The notes under the pieces: generated by a model
What the model saw: the letters and a program-made list of their open reading frames with translations, nothing else
What the model was told of the DNA's origin: nothing
Database searches by the model: none
Assembly: GCA_933228675.1 (NCBI GenBank)
Contig: OW121741.1
Span: 55,177,310 to 55,241,309, forward strand
DNA: 64,000 nucleotides
Direction of reading: 5' to 3'
Origin: Stomorhina lunata
Taxonomy: Eukaryota > Arthropoda > Insecta > Diptera > Rhiniidae
Translations under genes and position numbers: made by a program
In this document: in pieces, positions 1 through 11,540 of the stretch
Layout: each line of letters begins with the position of its first letter
How positions within the stretch are numbered: the stretch's first letter is position 1

Positions 1-7
1 TTTATAC

Positions 8-1500
8 GTGCCGGAACTTTGTACAAATTTGATATCAGTAAGTCAGCTGGTGAAAAAAGGTTACCAGGTTAAGTCTGCAACTGAAAAATGTACTGTATTA
101 AATGGATCAAAAATAATAGCTAGTGCCAGTCTTCATGAAGATGTTTATAAGCTGGATTTGTATTCGTCACAAGAAAATTTTGCTGGTATATAAAAGGAAC
201 TTTCGCATCAACGTTTGGGTCACGCCATGAATATTGATAAACGGCTGTTTGAAAAGTGTGTTGAGAAAAATTTAGAAGGTGGAAAATGTATTCTTTGCCT
301 ACATCGTAAGCTAACAAGTAAGTCAATCAATATTCTAGATTTAATACATTCGCACGTATGTGGTCCCATGGAAATACCATCTATAGGTGGTGGGTTATAT
401 TTTCTGCTATTTTTGGATGATTATCCGAATAAAGTTTTTATTTATATATTGAAAAATAAATCGGAGGTTCCTGAAAAATTTTAAATTTTGAAAGAAATGG
501 TAGAAAATCATACTGATAGAAAAATAAAGATTTTGCATTCTGATAATGGTCTAGAATTTTGTAATAGAAAAATTCAAACGATTTGCGAACAAAGTGACAT
601 ACTACATCAGACTTCATCCCCGTACACTCCGTAACAAAACGGAAAAGCCGAGCGAATGAATAGGACAATTGTCGAAAAAGCCCGTACTATGCTATATGAT
701 GCAGGTTTGGAAAAAATGTATTAGACAGAGGTAATCAATACGGCGGCATATTTATTAAACAGGACGCCTATACAAAGATTGGGTCATAAATCGCAAGATG
801 AAATATGGAATGGTCGAGAGCAAAACTTATCCTATTTAAGAGTTTTTGGGTGTATAGCAATGGCGATGATGCCAAAAGGTATATGGACTGTACGACCCTG
901 TTATGAAGAAAATGTACGTGAATAGAAACGTAGTACATATTTGTAGTGGATAAAATGTTTTTTCCACAAAATGGTTTCGATCATAAAAATATGTCCACAA
1001 ATGATAAGAATAGTGAGGATATTATTGGACGAAAATGGTAGAAAATCATACTGATAGAAAAATAAAGATTTTGCATTCTGATAATGGTCTAGAATTTTGT
1101 AATAGAAAAATTCAAACGATTTGCGAACAAAGTGACATACTACATCAGACTTCATCCCCGTACACTCCGTAACAAAACGGAAAAGCCGAGCGAATGAATA
1201 GGACAATTGTCGAAAAAGCCCGTACTATGCTATATGATGCAGGTTTGGAAAAAATGTATTAGACAGAGGTAATCAATACGGCGGCATATTTATTAAACAG
1301 GACGCCTATACAAAGATTGGGTCATAAATCGCCAGATGAAATATGGAATGGTCGAGAGCAAAACTTATCCTATTTAAGAGTTTTTGGGTGTATAGCAATG
1401 GCGATGATGCCAAAAGGTATATGGACTGTACGACCCTGTTATGAAGAAAATGTACGTGAATAGAAACGTAGTACATATTTGTAGTGGATAAAATGTTTTT
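8..1500 (+). pseudogene. copia Gag-pre-integrase and integrase region
   Basis: Residues from base 8 (ISVSQLVKKGY) and the HQRLGH box near 207-225 fit the copia Gag-pre-integrase segment. DLIHSHVCGPM and the LFLDDY segment near 340-425 begin the integrase core. HSDNGLEF and a stop-broken QNGKAERMNRTI segment (near 537-660) carry the second Asp and the Glu of the integrase triad. Stops interrupt the frame at about 193, 482, 632 and 722. Most of the core is present twice because of an internal duplication. Antisense reading frames over the duplicated part are not genes. Confidence 0.8.
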
Positions 1501-1570
1501 TTCACAAAATGGTTTCGATCATAAAAATATGTCCACAAATGATAAGAATAGTGAGGATATTATTGGATGA
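495..1570 (+). repeat. 538-bp tandem duplication inside copia integrase
   Basis: Two head-to-tail copies of a 538-bp unit, about 495-1032 and 1033-1570, differ at only a few positions (for example CAAGATG against CCAGATG). The unit covers most of the integrase core and part of the linker to RT. The junction shares a short AAAT-type microhomology. Both copies carry the same stop codons, so the duplication came after the coding decay. Confidence 0.9.
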
Positions 1571-3158
1571 AAATTCTAATCAATTTGAAAATAACTGTAA
1601 TGGTAGTGAAGATATCTAAGAGAGTAATAAAATGCCACACAATTCTTCAAGTTATGAGTCTGCAGCTAGTGAGGAAGAGTTCCAAGGTTTCCTATCAAGA
1701 GAAAATACACCACTTAGTGAGGAGTTTAATGGAGAACAAACTGTACGTCGTTCTACAAGAGTGTCCAACTAATATGGAAGATTACAAAGTTGAACCGCAA
1801 AGTTATTTGCAGGCTATAAACAGCAGTGAATACTGGAAAAAGACGATATATGAAGTGGTTGAGTCATTAATCAAACTAAACCTGGGACGTTATAGATAGC
1901 AGTGGAAATGAAAAAAGACTATATACAAAATAGTTATTCAAGCTACAAGGCTCGACTAGTGGCAATAGGCTGTTTTCAGAGGTCTGAAATATATTATAAT
2001 GAAACGTATTCGGCAGTTATGCGTTATTCCTCTCTACGTTATTTGTTATCGTTAGCTGTTTAACTAGATTTGTAAATAAATCATCTGGATGTCTGTATGA
2101 CGTTTTTAGAGGGCTATTTAGAAGAGAACATTTTTATATCAATACCTGAAGGATTTGAACTACCTATAGGGAAAATATTGAAGCTGAACCGACCGATTTA
2201 TGGTTTAAAACAGTATTTATGTGAATTATAAAATTAAGCGAAGTTTTAAAAGAACTTGGTCTAGTTCAACTCAAAAGTGATCAATGTATCTATTCAAAGG
2301 TTGATAACGGAAATGTCTTGATCCAGCCGTTTACGTGGATGACATCCTAATATTTTGGAATAATGAAAAGCAAAAGAAGAATTTGATCGATAATTTGAAA
2401 AATAAATTTAAACTTGAAGATTTAGGAGAAGTTAAATCTTTTCTTGGGTTAAGAATAACAAAAACAAATCAAAAATAGATCAAACAGCATACATCCAAAA
2501 AATGTTGGAACTATTTGAAATGTATGATTGTAACCCAGTATCTACTCCGATGGACGTGAACCTTAAGCTGAGCAGTATACAAAGTCCAAAAAATTATGCT
2601 GAAAAATCAGAAGTATTAAATTGTCCATATCAAGAACTCATCGGTAACTTATTGTTCGCGGCGCAGCTAACAAGGCCCGACACATGCTACGCTGTAACAA
2701 CATTGGCAAGCATCAAAACGTGTACTACGTTATTTGAGGATACTATCAACTATAAATTACATTTTAAAAAGGGCGTTGATTCTTCTGTGAAAGGTTTCTG
2801 CGATGCTGATTATGCGGCTGATTTGGATCACAGAAAATCTGTGAGCTGTTTTTTTTTGGGCATCAAAGAAGCAAGTAACTACAGCACTGTCAACATGTGA
2901 GGCTGAATACATGTCCATGGCAACAGCGGTACAAGAAGCCCTATGGCTAAAAAGTTTTGAAGAAGAACCATTTGAGGTTCAAGCAGTCTTGAACCCATTA
3001 AAATATATTGCGATAATCACGCAGATTACAATTGGCAACAAACAGTTAATTTCGTCCCAGAACTAAACATATAGACGTTCGTCATCACTTCATAAGGGCT
3101 CTTTAGCTAATGGAAAAGAGTTGCTGGAAAGAATTTCTTTAGATGACATGTTAAGCTA
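1567..3158 (+). pseudogene. copia reverse transcriptase and RNase H region
   Basis: Translated pieces match RVT_2 of copia-like elements: YKARLVAIG near 1942, NHLDVCMTFLEGYLEE near 2080, GFELPIG and NRPIYGLKQ near 2150-2212, and DLGEVKSFLGL near 2418-2450. IQKMLELFEMYDCNPVSTPM (2490-2555) and a CDADYAADLDHRKSVS block (2800-2850) are the connection and RNase H. The DHIDVRHHFI-type RNase H end is at about 3066-3096. Frameshifts and stops are frequent, and the catalytic YVDD box is disturbed near 2330-2345. The reading is broken at 3158 by a MITE and resumes at 3751. Confidence 0.8.
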
Positions 3159-3748
3159 CGGTCACATTGATTAAACATTTAATCGAAATTATCAAATATT
3201 TGATCCTCGTAGTCTGACCACAAAATATTTTTGAGGTTCAAACAAGAAACATGTTGATTTGAACAAAACAAAATCATTTGCCAGCAAATAAACATTTTCC
3301 TAATGTGACCACGCAAGAGCAAATAATTTATTAAATTTTGATCAAATAATTATTTAATCTTACAAAATTTTTGTAACATCAAACAGGGGCAAATAACAGC
3401 TGAGCATTTCTATTGTTTACTATTCAAACAGAAACAACAACATCAAATTTGAGAAACAACAACATCAAATTTGAGAAACAACAACTCAAATATGAGAAAC
3501 AAATTGCTAGATACACAATTTTGTTTTGAAAAAATTTGATCAATTATTTTTTGGGAAAATATTTAATCTTCAGTGTGACCATAAATAAAACTTGTTTTTT
3601 TGTTTATACTTTGAACGTATTTTTTCTGTATTTTATCAAATAAAAATCGTCAAATAAATGTGCAAGTGTGACCACAAATTTTTTATTATATTGTTTTGAC
3701 AATATTTTACTCAAAATATTTGATTTAAATGTTTAATGAGTCTGACCG
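3159..3748. mobile_element. 590-bp MITE with TA target duplication, inside copia
   Basis: The ends are imperfect terminal inverted repeats of about 25 bp, starting CGGTCACATTGATTAAACAT on the left and CGGTCAGACTCATTAAACAT as the reverse complement of the right. TA flanks both sides (3157-3158 and 3749-3750). Removing it brings the copia RNase H pieces back next to each other, which defines the limits well. It is AT-rich, with internal GTGACCA-type repeats and no ORF. The TA duplication suggests mobilisation by a Tc1/mariner-type transposase; this is inference. Confidence 0.82.
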
Positions 3749-3828
3749 TACCTTTAGCAGACATTCTTACGAAGCCGATGGTAAATCAAAAGCTATCTCG
3801 CTGTCTTTCTATGATGGGAGTAGTTTAA

Positions 3829-4644
3829 ATATATTTTTAGTGAGGATGTTGTTTTTACTATGCAGAAGTTTATTGTTCTAAGAATTATTTCATCAAGCAA
3901 CATATGAAATTTAAGTCTAATAAAAATCTAGGGATATTTAAAGAGACAAAAAACTAACGGCTCTATGATATGTATGTGGTTTACAAAATTTTCAAAAGAA
4001 TGTTCACGAGAGCTAAAGTAGGTTTTTTAACACTATTAAAAATTTAATTTTTACTCACTTTTTAAAAGTTATATTTTTCTACTTGTTTTTTTTACTCCAA
4101 AATCCAATCATTTTCCTTTAATCCAATAATTAAGTATGTATGTTCCAAGTGGATCGGCAGTAATAACTCTTGTATGGGTTTTTTAAGTTTTGATGTTTTT
4201 TTTTAAGTTTTGATAAGTTCTTCCAATAAGCTTCCTTTAAAAAACAAATTAGTAATTTCTTTGTTAATACATACGGTGACGAAGGATCAGAAAAAGGTGT
4301 AAAATCAGAATAAGTTTGTCCGTCCGGGTTATAAAAAAGAACAAATGGGAACACAAAAAGAAAAAATTAGTTACCCAAAATAAATTCTTAATTTTAAATT
4401 ACTGGGGTCTTCATTTTATTTATTCAAATATTTTCCATTTTAAATTATTTCAATTATTAAAAATGCATCAAATTCGTCGAATTCGAACACAAGGTACGGG
4501 AAAATGGTTCTAGATGTCGACCTCAATTTTTTGAGTTTAATTGTCTTTTTGATCTATTTTAACACACCGATGAGAGAAATTCAAATTTGTAATATTTGTT
4601 TAACAAAATTTTCAAAAAATTAAAAAATGCGTTTTTAGACCCAC
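3829..4644. other. AT-rich stretch; possible copia 3' LTR, no gene seen
   Basis: The left part may hold the 3' LTR of the copia remnant (candidate start TGTTG at 3846), but the far boundary cannot be set. The rest is AT-rich with homopolymer runs. Short open frames here show no recognisable protein. Confidence 0.4.
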
Positions 4645-4647
4645 CTG

Positions 4648-5306
4648 TAGTGCTATTCACTACGCTTTTTTAACCACAATTGTTTCTTCAAAATTATTAA
4701 ACAACTTAATTAACCACAGTGCTATTCACTAACACTTTAACGATTTCTGTTGACGTTTAAAGTCAGCTGTTTCAATCAGCGTTATTAATAAACAAATAAA
4801 TTGTTGTTTATTAACGCCAACATTTTTGATGCTGTTTAATGTTAAAGAAAACTGGTTAAGAAAAGTGATTTAGAAAAGTGTATTAAAAAATTGTTTCTTT
4901 ATATAAATCGAAAATTATAATTAAAGAAAATATAATATAAGAATATAACAAATATAATTCAACTATATGACTTGGCTGCTCATTAGACGACCGGCTTCTT
5001 TTGATAGTAGTATGTATTCATTCAGTAGTATTCATATATCATCAAAATAAATAAAAATGTATTTAAAATAATAATTATTTTTAATATTTTACTCAAGTTG
5101 TTCTTAAAATTTACAACAAAAATAGTTTTTGGCTTGTTTTTTTTCTATTCTTCTTTGTGTTTTTCTCTTATTTTGACAAAGTTGCCACATAACTTTACCG
5201 TGGCTTAAACAAAGTTAGTGAATCACATAGTGGTTTGTGCAAACATCAAAATGTGTTGTTAATGGTAGAACCTTTTGAAAGTTTTAAAAGTTAGTGAATC
5301 GCTCTA
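4648..5306. mobile_element. 659-bp MITE, CTG-flanked, reference copy
   Basis: Terminal inverted repeats TAGTGCTATTCACTA and, as reverse complement of the right end, TAGAGCGATTCACTA. CTG flanks both sides (4645-4647 and 5307-5309). There is no ORF. A second copy with the same ends and the same CTG flanks lies at 27693-30867, split by another insertion, and its left half recurs at 23175. A 3-bp CWG-type duplication is typical of PIF/Harbinger MITEs; that assignment is inferred, since no transposase is present. Confidence 0.8.
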
Positions 5307-5309
5307 CTG

Positions 5310-6706
5310 AGAAAAATTACCCATTTTCGATTGTGATAAAAACTAAGTAAATATTGTTATATTTTAACAAAATTAAACTATGTAGTACTTACAAGTCTTA
5401 AAATGATAAATAATGTCTTACTTTGTGAATTTTTGTCCAAAGCAGTTTTTTCTAGCGGTGTATCCTTAGACGTATTGTCAAGGATACGAATTTTGGGAAC
5501 TTCAAAACTGTTTAATGAATTTCAAATATTGAAAACTTTAATTAAAGCTGCATTAGTTCACTTTTAGATTCCATTATCTCTTAAAAATAAATTGTAAATG
5601 GACGAAAAGTAGCAAAAACTGCAAATACTCTCAGTTTTCCCCATACAAATGGGCACAAAAACTTTGGGCCCGTTGCGCGGGCTCGTATCCTAAAAATAAA
5701 TCAATAATATTTTGCACACTTCCTATTGACATAATTTGGCCACATAATTTCACTATTAGAAGTCGATCAGAGACAAAAGCCAAAAAAAACAACCCACCCT
5801 AATGTATATGTATCTAGTTTTTCTTATTATTAATTAATTTTATTTAAATCTTTTTACTAAATTTTTGTTTTGGACAGAATTTCTTTTTTTTTATTGATAG
5901 TTTTTTTATTTTTCTACCAGCTGTTTTCTTTTTGACAGATGCATTGGAAATTTCCAATAAAAACGCAATCAGTGTTGCTAGTTCTCACTTGTAGTTACAA
6001 AAACACTTTTTTTGTTCCAGGTCGAGAAACGGTGGAATTTCGATCCTAAATCAATGTAATCATATAATAGTTTGTTTTTTTAAACATTAGTTACAAAGTT
6101 TTAAAAATATTTTGTTAATGGCAATGACAAATTAATAAAAATAACTAACTTTATTAATTTTGTAAGAAAAAATTTAGCCTATTGGCATCTCAGTTCAAGT
6201 TTGTTTGGACAAAATATAAACTTAAACCAATTCAAGCTGAGAGTTGTTCGAACAATATTATTTCTCGCTCTTTTGAAGAGAGCTGTCAAATCACATATAA
6301 AATTTCAAATCATATACAAAATTTTGTCCGAAAAAAAATTTTGTTTGAACACGATGGGTGAAATCACCTTTAGTGGTTAGTCTGTGATCTAAATGAGTGA
6401 CGTTTTACATACTCAGGTTGCATCGCGTTTTCCTATAATAATAAAGTCATTTATTGTTTGGATAATTGTGGTTATGAAAAACATCAAGCTTAGGCCAAAT
6501 TACGTAAAGACAAATTGATTTTAAAATAGATCTGGTAGCTCAGTTCTTTTGTTTTGACATTTTTGTTTTAAACTGGGTTCTGCAAAATATGAAATGCATC
6601 ATTTAATTTATATGATTACAGATTCATTCTTCTAGTTTGCAAAATTGTTTATATTTGTGTTTATTAATTCAAATGGATTACGAGTTTTTCAATATTTCAA
6701 TTAATT
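5310..6706. other. AT-rich non-coding stretch upstream of the ZAD-like exon
   Basis: I see no recognisable protein, RNA or terminal repeat. Short runs of T and A dominate. If the exon at 6707 is real, its promoter and 5' UTR should be in the right-hand part, but no convincing core promoter motif stands out. Confidence 0.35.
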
Positions 6707-7183
6707 ATGTGTAGTGTTCCACCAAAGTTTTTCAAAGTTTGTCGTCTTTGTTTAATCTTAATAGAAGATCATGATATATCTAAACATCGAATTTATAGTA
6801 CAAATTGTGTACCAGATAATTCCGACAAGGATTGCAAGTGTAACATAGAATTAGACGATTTAAAATTATCTAATAAATGTCTTAATTGCTGTAGCTTTGA
6901 TGACGCGATACCAAGTATTGTTCACACATCTTTACCGCAAGTGCCTTTATTATTTAACACTTATAATAAACAATACGGTAATCACTCAGACAAATTAGAA
7001 GAGCCTAATATTCGTAAGCAGACTATACCAGTATCAACTTCGTCTTCGAGTTTCTTAGAGGAGTCAACTCAACAATATATATCTTCTATTAACAATTCTA
7101 ACGATAAACAATCTAAGCAATTCTGTTCGGATGATTCATCAGTGAGCATTGCTAAACAAATTTTAAAGTGCCTGTCTTTAGAA
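6707..7183 (+). CDS. candidate first coding exon of a ZAD-type zinc-finger gene
   Basis: An open frame of 159 codons from ATG at 6707 ends at a strong splice donor (GAA|GTAAGTATA, GT at 7184-7185). Near the N-terminus is FKVCRLCL, the opening CxxC of the ZAD domain of insect C2H2 zinc-finger regulators. Near the end is IAKQILKCLSLE, which fits the ZAD segment just before the second CxxC. That second pair (usually in LPKxICxxC) would come from the next exon. The two halves are separated by an unusually long Ser/Asn/Asp-rich insert with extra cysteines. It is the only open frame in the window that reads like a host gene rather than a transposon. No following exon was found. It may be a gene with a giant intron or a stranded fragment. 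ZAD assignment is moderate; no gene name is justified. Confidence 0.5.
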
Positions 7184-7185
7184 GT

Positions 7186-7790
7186 AAGTATAAAATTCAC
7201 CTGGTATTACACCAAGTGTAGATCGAGGTACGCTTGAATTATTCATAAGTTTCTTAAACTACATTTTATCAATCAACTAAAGTTTTGTTTGCTCTCTTAT
7301 ATGTATATCTACATATGTAGCTGTGTTTTAATTATGGGCTTAATCTCTGCAATAATGTGTAGCTTAAAAAAAGTTTTAAGTAAAAAAATTCTTCAGTTTT
7401 GAATTTGGTTTTTTTAAACTTTTTCAAAATTTTTCAAAATGTTTGTTTCCGTACCCAAAACAGACCGAAGTTTCAGATATTACACAAAAAACAAAAATTT
7501 CTATTGAGGAGGGTACATTTTGCACGTACGAAATGTACTGTCCTCAAAATGAGCATTGGTATTTTTTATGACATTTAAAATATTTTTGCTATAGCTTGTC
7601 AAAATATTTTTGCAAGTTTTGCTAATTGGAGAATCTATATACAATATATGTATCATAATAATGCGCACCCAACTGTGTATACAATTAGTCCAAGGACGAT
7701 CAGCCATTTTCCTTTTTTTAGGATATTCTATAAAAAATAACAGTTTTTAAATTTTTTGTTCGGATTCTTTGTAATAAAAATGCCAAATAA
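7186..7790. other. non-coding stretch, possible start of a long intron
   Basis: It follows the splice donor at 7184. It is AT-rich with no recognised repeat termini or coding segment. If 6707-7183 is a true exon, this and the transposon-filled DNA beyond it would be intron. Confidence 0.3.
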
Positions 7791-7792
7791 AC

Positions 7793-8355
7793 ATATTTTA
7801 AAAAGGTTTATAAAAAATTTTGGGACATCAAAAATTTAATTAAAAATTTTTACTGTAGGGTATTGCACTAAGATCCCAATTTATTACAATTATTTATTAT
7901 TGTAATAAATATCTTTTTGATAAAAGAAAGTTTTCTGGCGACTGTTTCTTAGTCGCCAAAAAAAGCAAAAACAAAAGAATGGGAAATAAAGAAAAGATAA
8001 AGCTGATAAATGTTTGTATGTTTCTGTTTAGATGAAAATCTTCGCTTTATATTGATAATTGTTGGACACAATGATTCTCATTATTCTGTCCCGCAAATAA
8101 GATATAATGTGTGGTTTTCGCTCTGTCTAGAATAAGGGATAATCCTGCTGAAGAGATGGCCTAACTAACCACTGAAACGCAACGAGGAAAGGTTTCACCC
8201 CATCATTTTTTGGTTTTATCAAAAAAAAAAAAAAACTACTTATTACAATAATAATTACTTGCAATAAATTAGGATCTTAGTGCAATACACTACAGTAAAA
8301 TTTTTAATTAAATGTTTGATGTCCCAAAATTTTTGATATACCTTTTTAATAAATA
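7793..8355. mobile_element. MITE with about 95-bp terminal inverted repeats
   Basis: About 95 bases at 7793-7890 recur inverted at about 8255-8355, both containing TTTTGGGACATCAAA and TATTGCACTAAGATCC. Between them is a non-coding core (about 7940-8220) with CTTCGCTTTATATTGATAAT, GATGGCCTAACTAACCA and CGAGGAAAGGTTTC. The core is found again at 12500-12835, 16825-17050 and, inverted, 57165-57425, so this is a multicopy family. The target duplication is not clear. No ORF. Confidence 0.75.
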
Positions 8356-9227
8356 TTCGGCTGCACATGTGCCAAATTTTAAGATAAACTTTTGTTTATT
8401 TTAATCTTTTTTGAAACCTCTTTATAGCGCTTTTGTCTTACAGCCTGTTTTTGAAACTAGAAATTTTTTAAATTGTACGTCAACTTACGAAAAAATTGAA
8501 CATTTGTGGCAGGTTCCTCTAACTAATGTGATTTCTAGTGCGAACGTTTTGAAGGCAGACGGGTTCGTCTAAAATTGAGTTCTTATAAAGTATTCGTATA
8601 GCTTACGTTATGTTACGTTGTGCTTTTTCTCTTTCCAAATTGCTTGGCTGCCAATATATCTCAATTCAAAAGCTTTTTCACTTTTCCATACAAAATTTTT
8701 AATTAAAAATGAAAAAGGTAACAATTTATTTTTTATGTCAAAAAAATAACTCAAAATGTAAAATTTTTTCTGTAGTATTTTAGAAATTATTGGTAAATCT
8801 CGGACAAATAACCAATATTTCTTCGCCTTTGCAAGATCAAAAGCAAGTATAGATGTTAGCGACTTGCTGAGCTTATTTTTCTAATCAGTGCAATACCTAC
8901 CAATCAGTACCTTCTCCACCAAATGAAAGAAAAATTTCTACCAAGACGAAATATCGTCTTTGACCGTTTCGGGAGCCCTTTTGGGGCTAAAGTAACTCTA
9001 TTCTATGACTTTTTCGAAGAGGAACTCTTTGCACATGACTCCTTTTAATATATTATTGCCATTAAAAGCCAGAACAACGCCTTCAACTGATAATTTGTTT
9101 CATATTTCAGGAGCCTTACATTACAGGGTTTTATGATGAAGGGTTTCTCCATAGTCGATAAATATACGATATCATGATAGACTTTTTCATACAGTTTTTG
9201 TAATATGTGTCAACTTTCTAGATAAGT
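8356..9227. other. unassigned non-coding stretch
   Basis: No coding region, RNA gene or paired repeat ends recognised. Confidence 0.3.
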
Positions 9228-10799
9228 TCCAGTTTAATTCTAGTTCAGTTCTAGTTCAGTTCTAGTTCTGTTCTAGTTCTATTCTAGTTCTGTTCTAGTT
9301 CTGTTCTAGTTCTGTTCTAGTTCTGTTCTAGTTCTGTTTTAGTTCTGTTCTAGTTCTGTTCTAGTTCTGTTCTAGTTCTGTTCTAGTTCTGTTCTAGTTC
9401 TGTTCTAGTTCTGTTCTAGTTCTGTTCTAGTTCTGTTCTAGTTCTGTTCTAGTTCTGTTCTAGTTCTGTTCTAGTTCTGTTCTAGTTCTGTTCTAGTTCT
9501 GTTCTAGTTCTGTTCTAGTTCTGTTCTAGTTCTGTTCTAGTTCTGTTCTAGTTCTGTTCTAGTTCTGTTCTAGTTCTGTTCTAGTTCTGTTCTAGTTCTG
9601 TTCTAGTTCTGTTCTAGTTCTGTTCTAGTTCTGTTCTAGTTCTGTTCTAGTTCTGTTCTAGTTCTGTTCTAGTTCTGTTCTAGTTCTGTTCTAGTTCTGT
9701 TCTAGTTCTGTTCTAGTTCTGTTCTAGTTCTGTTCTAGTTCTGTTCTAGTTCTGTTCTAGTTCTGTTCTAGTTCTGTTCTAGTTCTGTTCTAGTTCTGTT
9801 CTAGTTCTGTTCTAGTTCTGTTCTAGTTCTGTTCTAGTTCTGTTCTAGTTCTGTTCTAGTTCTGTTCTAGTTCTGTTCTAGTTCTGTTCTAGTTCTGTTC
9901 TAGTTCTGTTCTAGTTCTGTTCTAGTTCTGTTCTAGTTCTGTTCTAGTTCTGTTCTAGTTCTGTTCTAGTTCTGTTCTAGTTCTGTTCTAGTTCTGTTCT
10001 AGTTCTGTTCTAGTTCTGTTCTAGTTCTGTTCTAGTTCTGTTCTAGTTCTGTTCTAGTTCTGTTCTAGTTCTGTTCTAGTTCTGTTCTAGTTCTGTTCTA
10101 GTTCTGTTCTAGTTCTGTTCTAGTTCTGTTCTAGTTCTGTTCTAGTTCTGTTCTAGTTCTGTTCTAGTTCTGTTCTAGTTCTGTTCTAGTTCTGTTCTAG
10201 TTCTGTTCTAGTTCTGTTCTAGTTCTGTTCTAGTTCTGTTCTAGTTCTGTTCTAGTTCTATTCTGTTCTAGTTCAGTTCTAGTTCAGTTCTAGTTCAGTT
10301 CTAGTTCAGTTCTAGTTCAGTTCTAGTTCAGATCTAGTTCAGTTCTAGTTCAGTTTTAGTTCAGTTCTAGTTCAGTTCTAGTTCAGTTCTAGTTCAGTTC
10401 TAGTTCAGTTCTAGTTCAGTTCTAGTTCAGTTCTAGTTCAGTTCTAGTTCAGTTCTAGTTCAGTTCTAGTTCAGTTCTAGTTCAGTTCTAGTTCAGTTCT
10501 AGTTCAGTTCTAGTTCAGTTCTAGTTCAGTTCTAGTTCAGTTCTAGTTCAGTTCTAGTTCAGTTCTAGTTCAGTTCTAGTTCAGTTCTAGTTCAGTTCTA
10601 GTTCAGTTCTAGTTCAGTTCTAGTTCAGTTCTAGTTCAGTTCTAGTTCAGTTCTAGTTCAGTTCTAGTTCAGTTCTAGTTCAGTTCTAGTTCAGTTCTAG
10701 TTCAGTTCTAGTTCAGTTCTAGTTCAGTTCTAGTTCAGTTCTAGTTCAGTTCTAGTTCAGTTCTAGTTCAGTTCTAGTTCAGTTCTAGTTCAGTTCTAG
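9228..10799. repeat. 11-bp satellite, about 143 units in two variant blocks
   Basis: A near-perfect tandem array of CTAGTTCTGTT or CTAGTTCAGTT. Apart from a few mixed units at the left edge, the TG variant fills about 9270-10260 and the CA variant about 10265-10799, with one irregular unit at the switch (near 10255-10270). Single-base variants are rare. There is no coding potential. The block structure implies recent local expansion of two founder units. Confidence 0.97.
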
Positions 10800-11000
10800 G
10801 TACTTTTTATTCTAAAAGGAACTTTTTATTCTAAAAAGTACTTTTAATTCTAAAAAGTACTTTCAATTCTAAAAGGTACTTTTTTCAAAAAGGTACTTTT
10901 TATTCTAAAATGTACTTTTTATTCTAAAAGGTACTTTTTATTCTAAAAGGTACTTTTTATTCTAAACGGTACTTTTTTTTCTAAAAGGTACTTTTGATTA
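10799..11000. repeat. 19-bp tandem repeat, about 11 units
   Basis: Imperfect copies of GGTACTTTTTATTCTAAAA directly abut the 11-bp satellite. Divergence between units is higher than in the neighbouring array. No coding potential. Confidence 0.9.
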
Positions 11001-11540
11001 TAAATAAAGTACTCTAGCAAACATATATGTACGTTTTATACACTTTTTATTATAATTTATTTAAAAAATATATATTTTCCTAATAAATATTCATTATTTC
11101 TATAGCAAAAATTTTAAGTTAGAAAATAAAATTGTAAACGATTGATATTTTCTGATTGTTTGTTTTTGACTCAAAGAACGTGTGAAATTCACTTAAAAGA
11201 ACGATATATTTGTAAAAGCTTTTTGTTCTTACGTTTTTTACTCAATCAGAACTGACATTTTAATTACAAAAACGAAAACCAAATTTTTCTACTCATATGA
11301 CGAGTGATTTGGAAAAAAACTAGATACACAAACGGGCTATTGGTTTTTGAAATTTTTTTTGAGTGAAACGAGAAAGAGCTTTTAAAATTTTGGTTCGTAA
11401 ATGAAATGTATAGACAAAAGTAAATGTCAAATCAGGCAATTCAAAAAATCTAATCGCCTTTAAACAAAAAAACGGTTATTTAATTTTTTTTGTTTAGGAC
11501 CTGAACACAATACAATGCATTGTGTTGAAACTAGGAAAAG
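11001..11540. other. AT-rich non-coding stretch
   Basis: No recognised gene or repeat termini between the 19-bp array and the non-LTR remnant that follows. Confidence 0.3.

Larger units (their letters stand above)
1..3845 (+). mobile_element. Ty1/copia LTR retrotransposon, decayed, left end outside window
   Basis: Fragments in order match copia Pol: Gag-pre-integrase, integrase, RVT_2 reverse transcriptase and copia RNase H. They are spread over several frames with many stops. The 5' LTR and gag lie outside the window. The end of RNase H is recognisable at 3751-3828 as a copia-type tail (LADILTKPM), separated from the rest by a 590-bp MITE. A purine-rich stretch just before TGTTG at about 3846 is a plausible polypurine tract and 3' LTR start, but no second LTR is available for comparison. 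The element cannot be active. Confidence 0.85.

Noticed and set aside
438..1206. Two minus-strand frames sharing the same 60 residues
   Set aside because: They lie antisense to the duplicated copia integrase and are repeated only because the DNA is duplicated.
9228..10799. CRISPR-like regular array
   Set aside because: The units are 11 bp with no unique spacers. It is a simple satellite in an insect genome.
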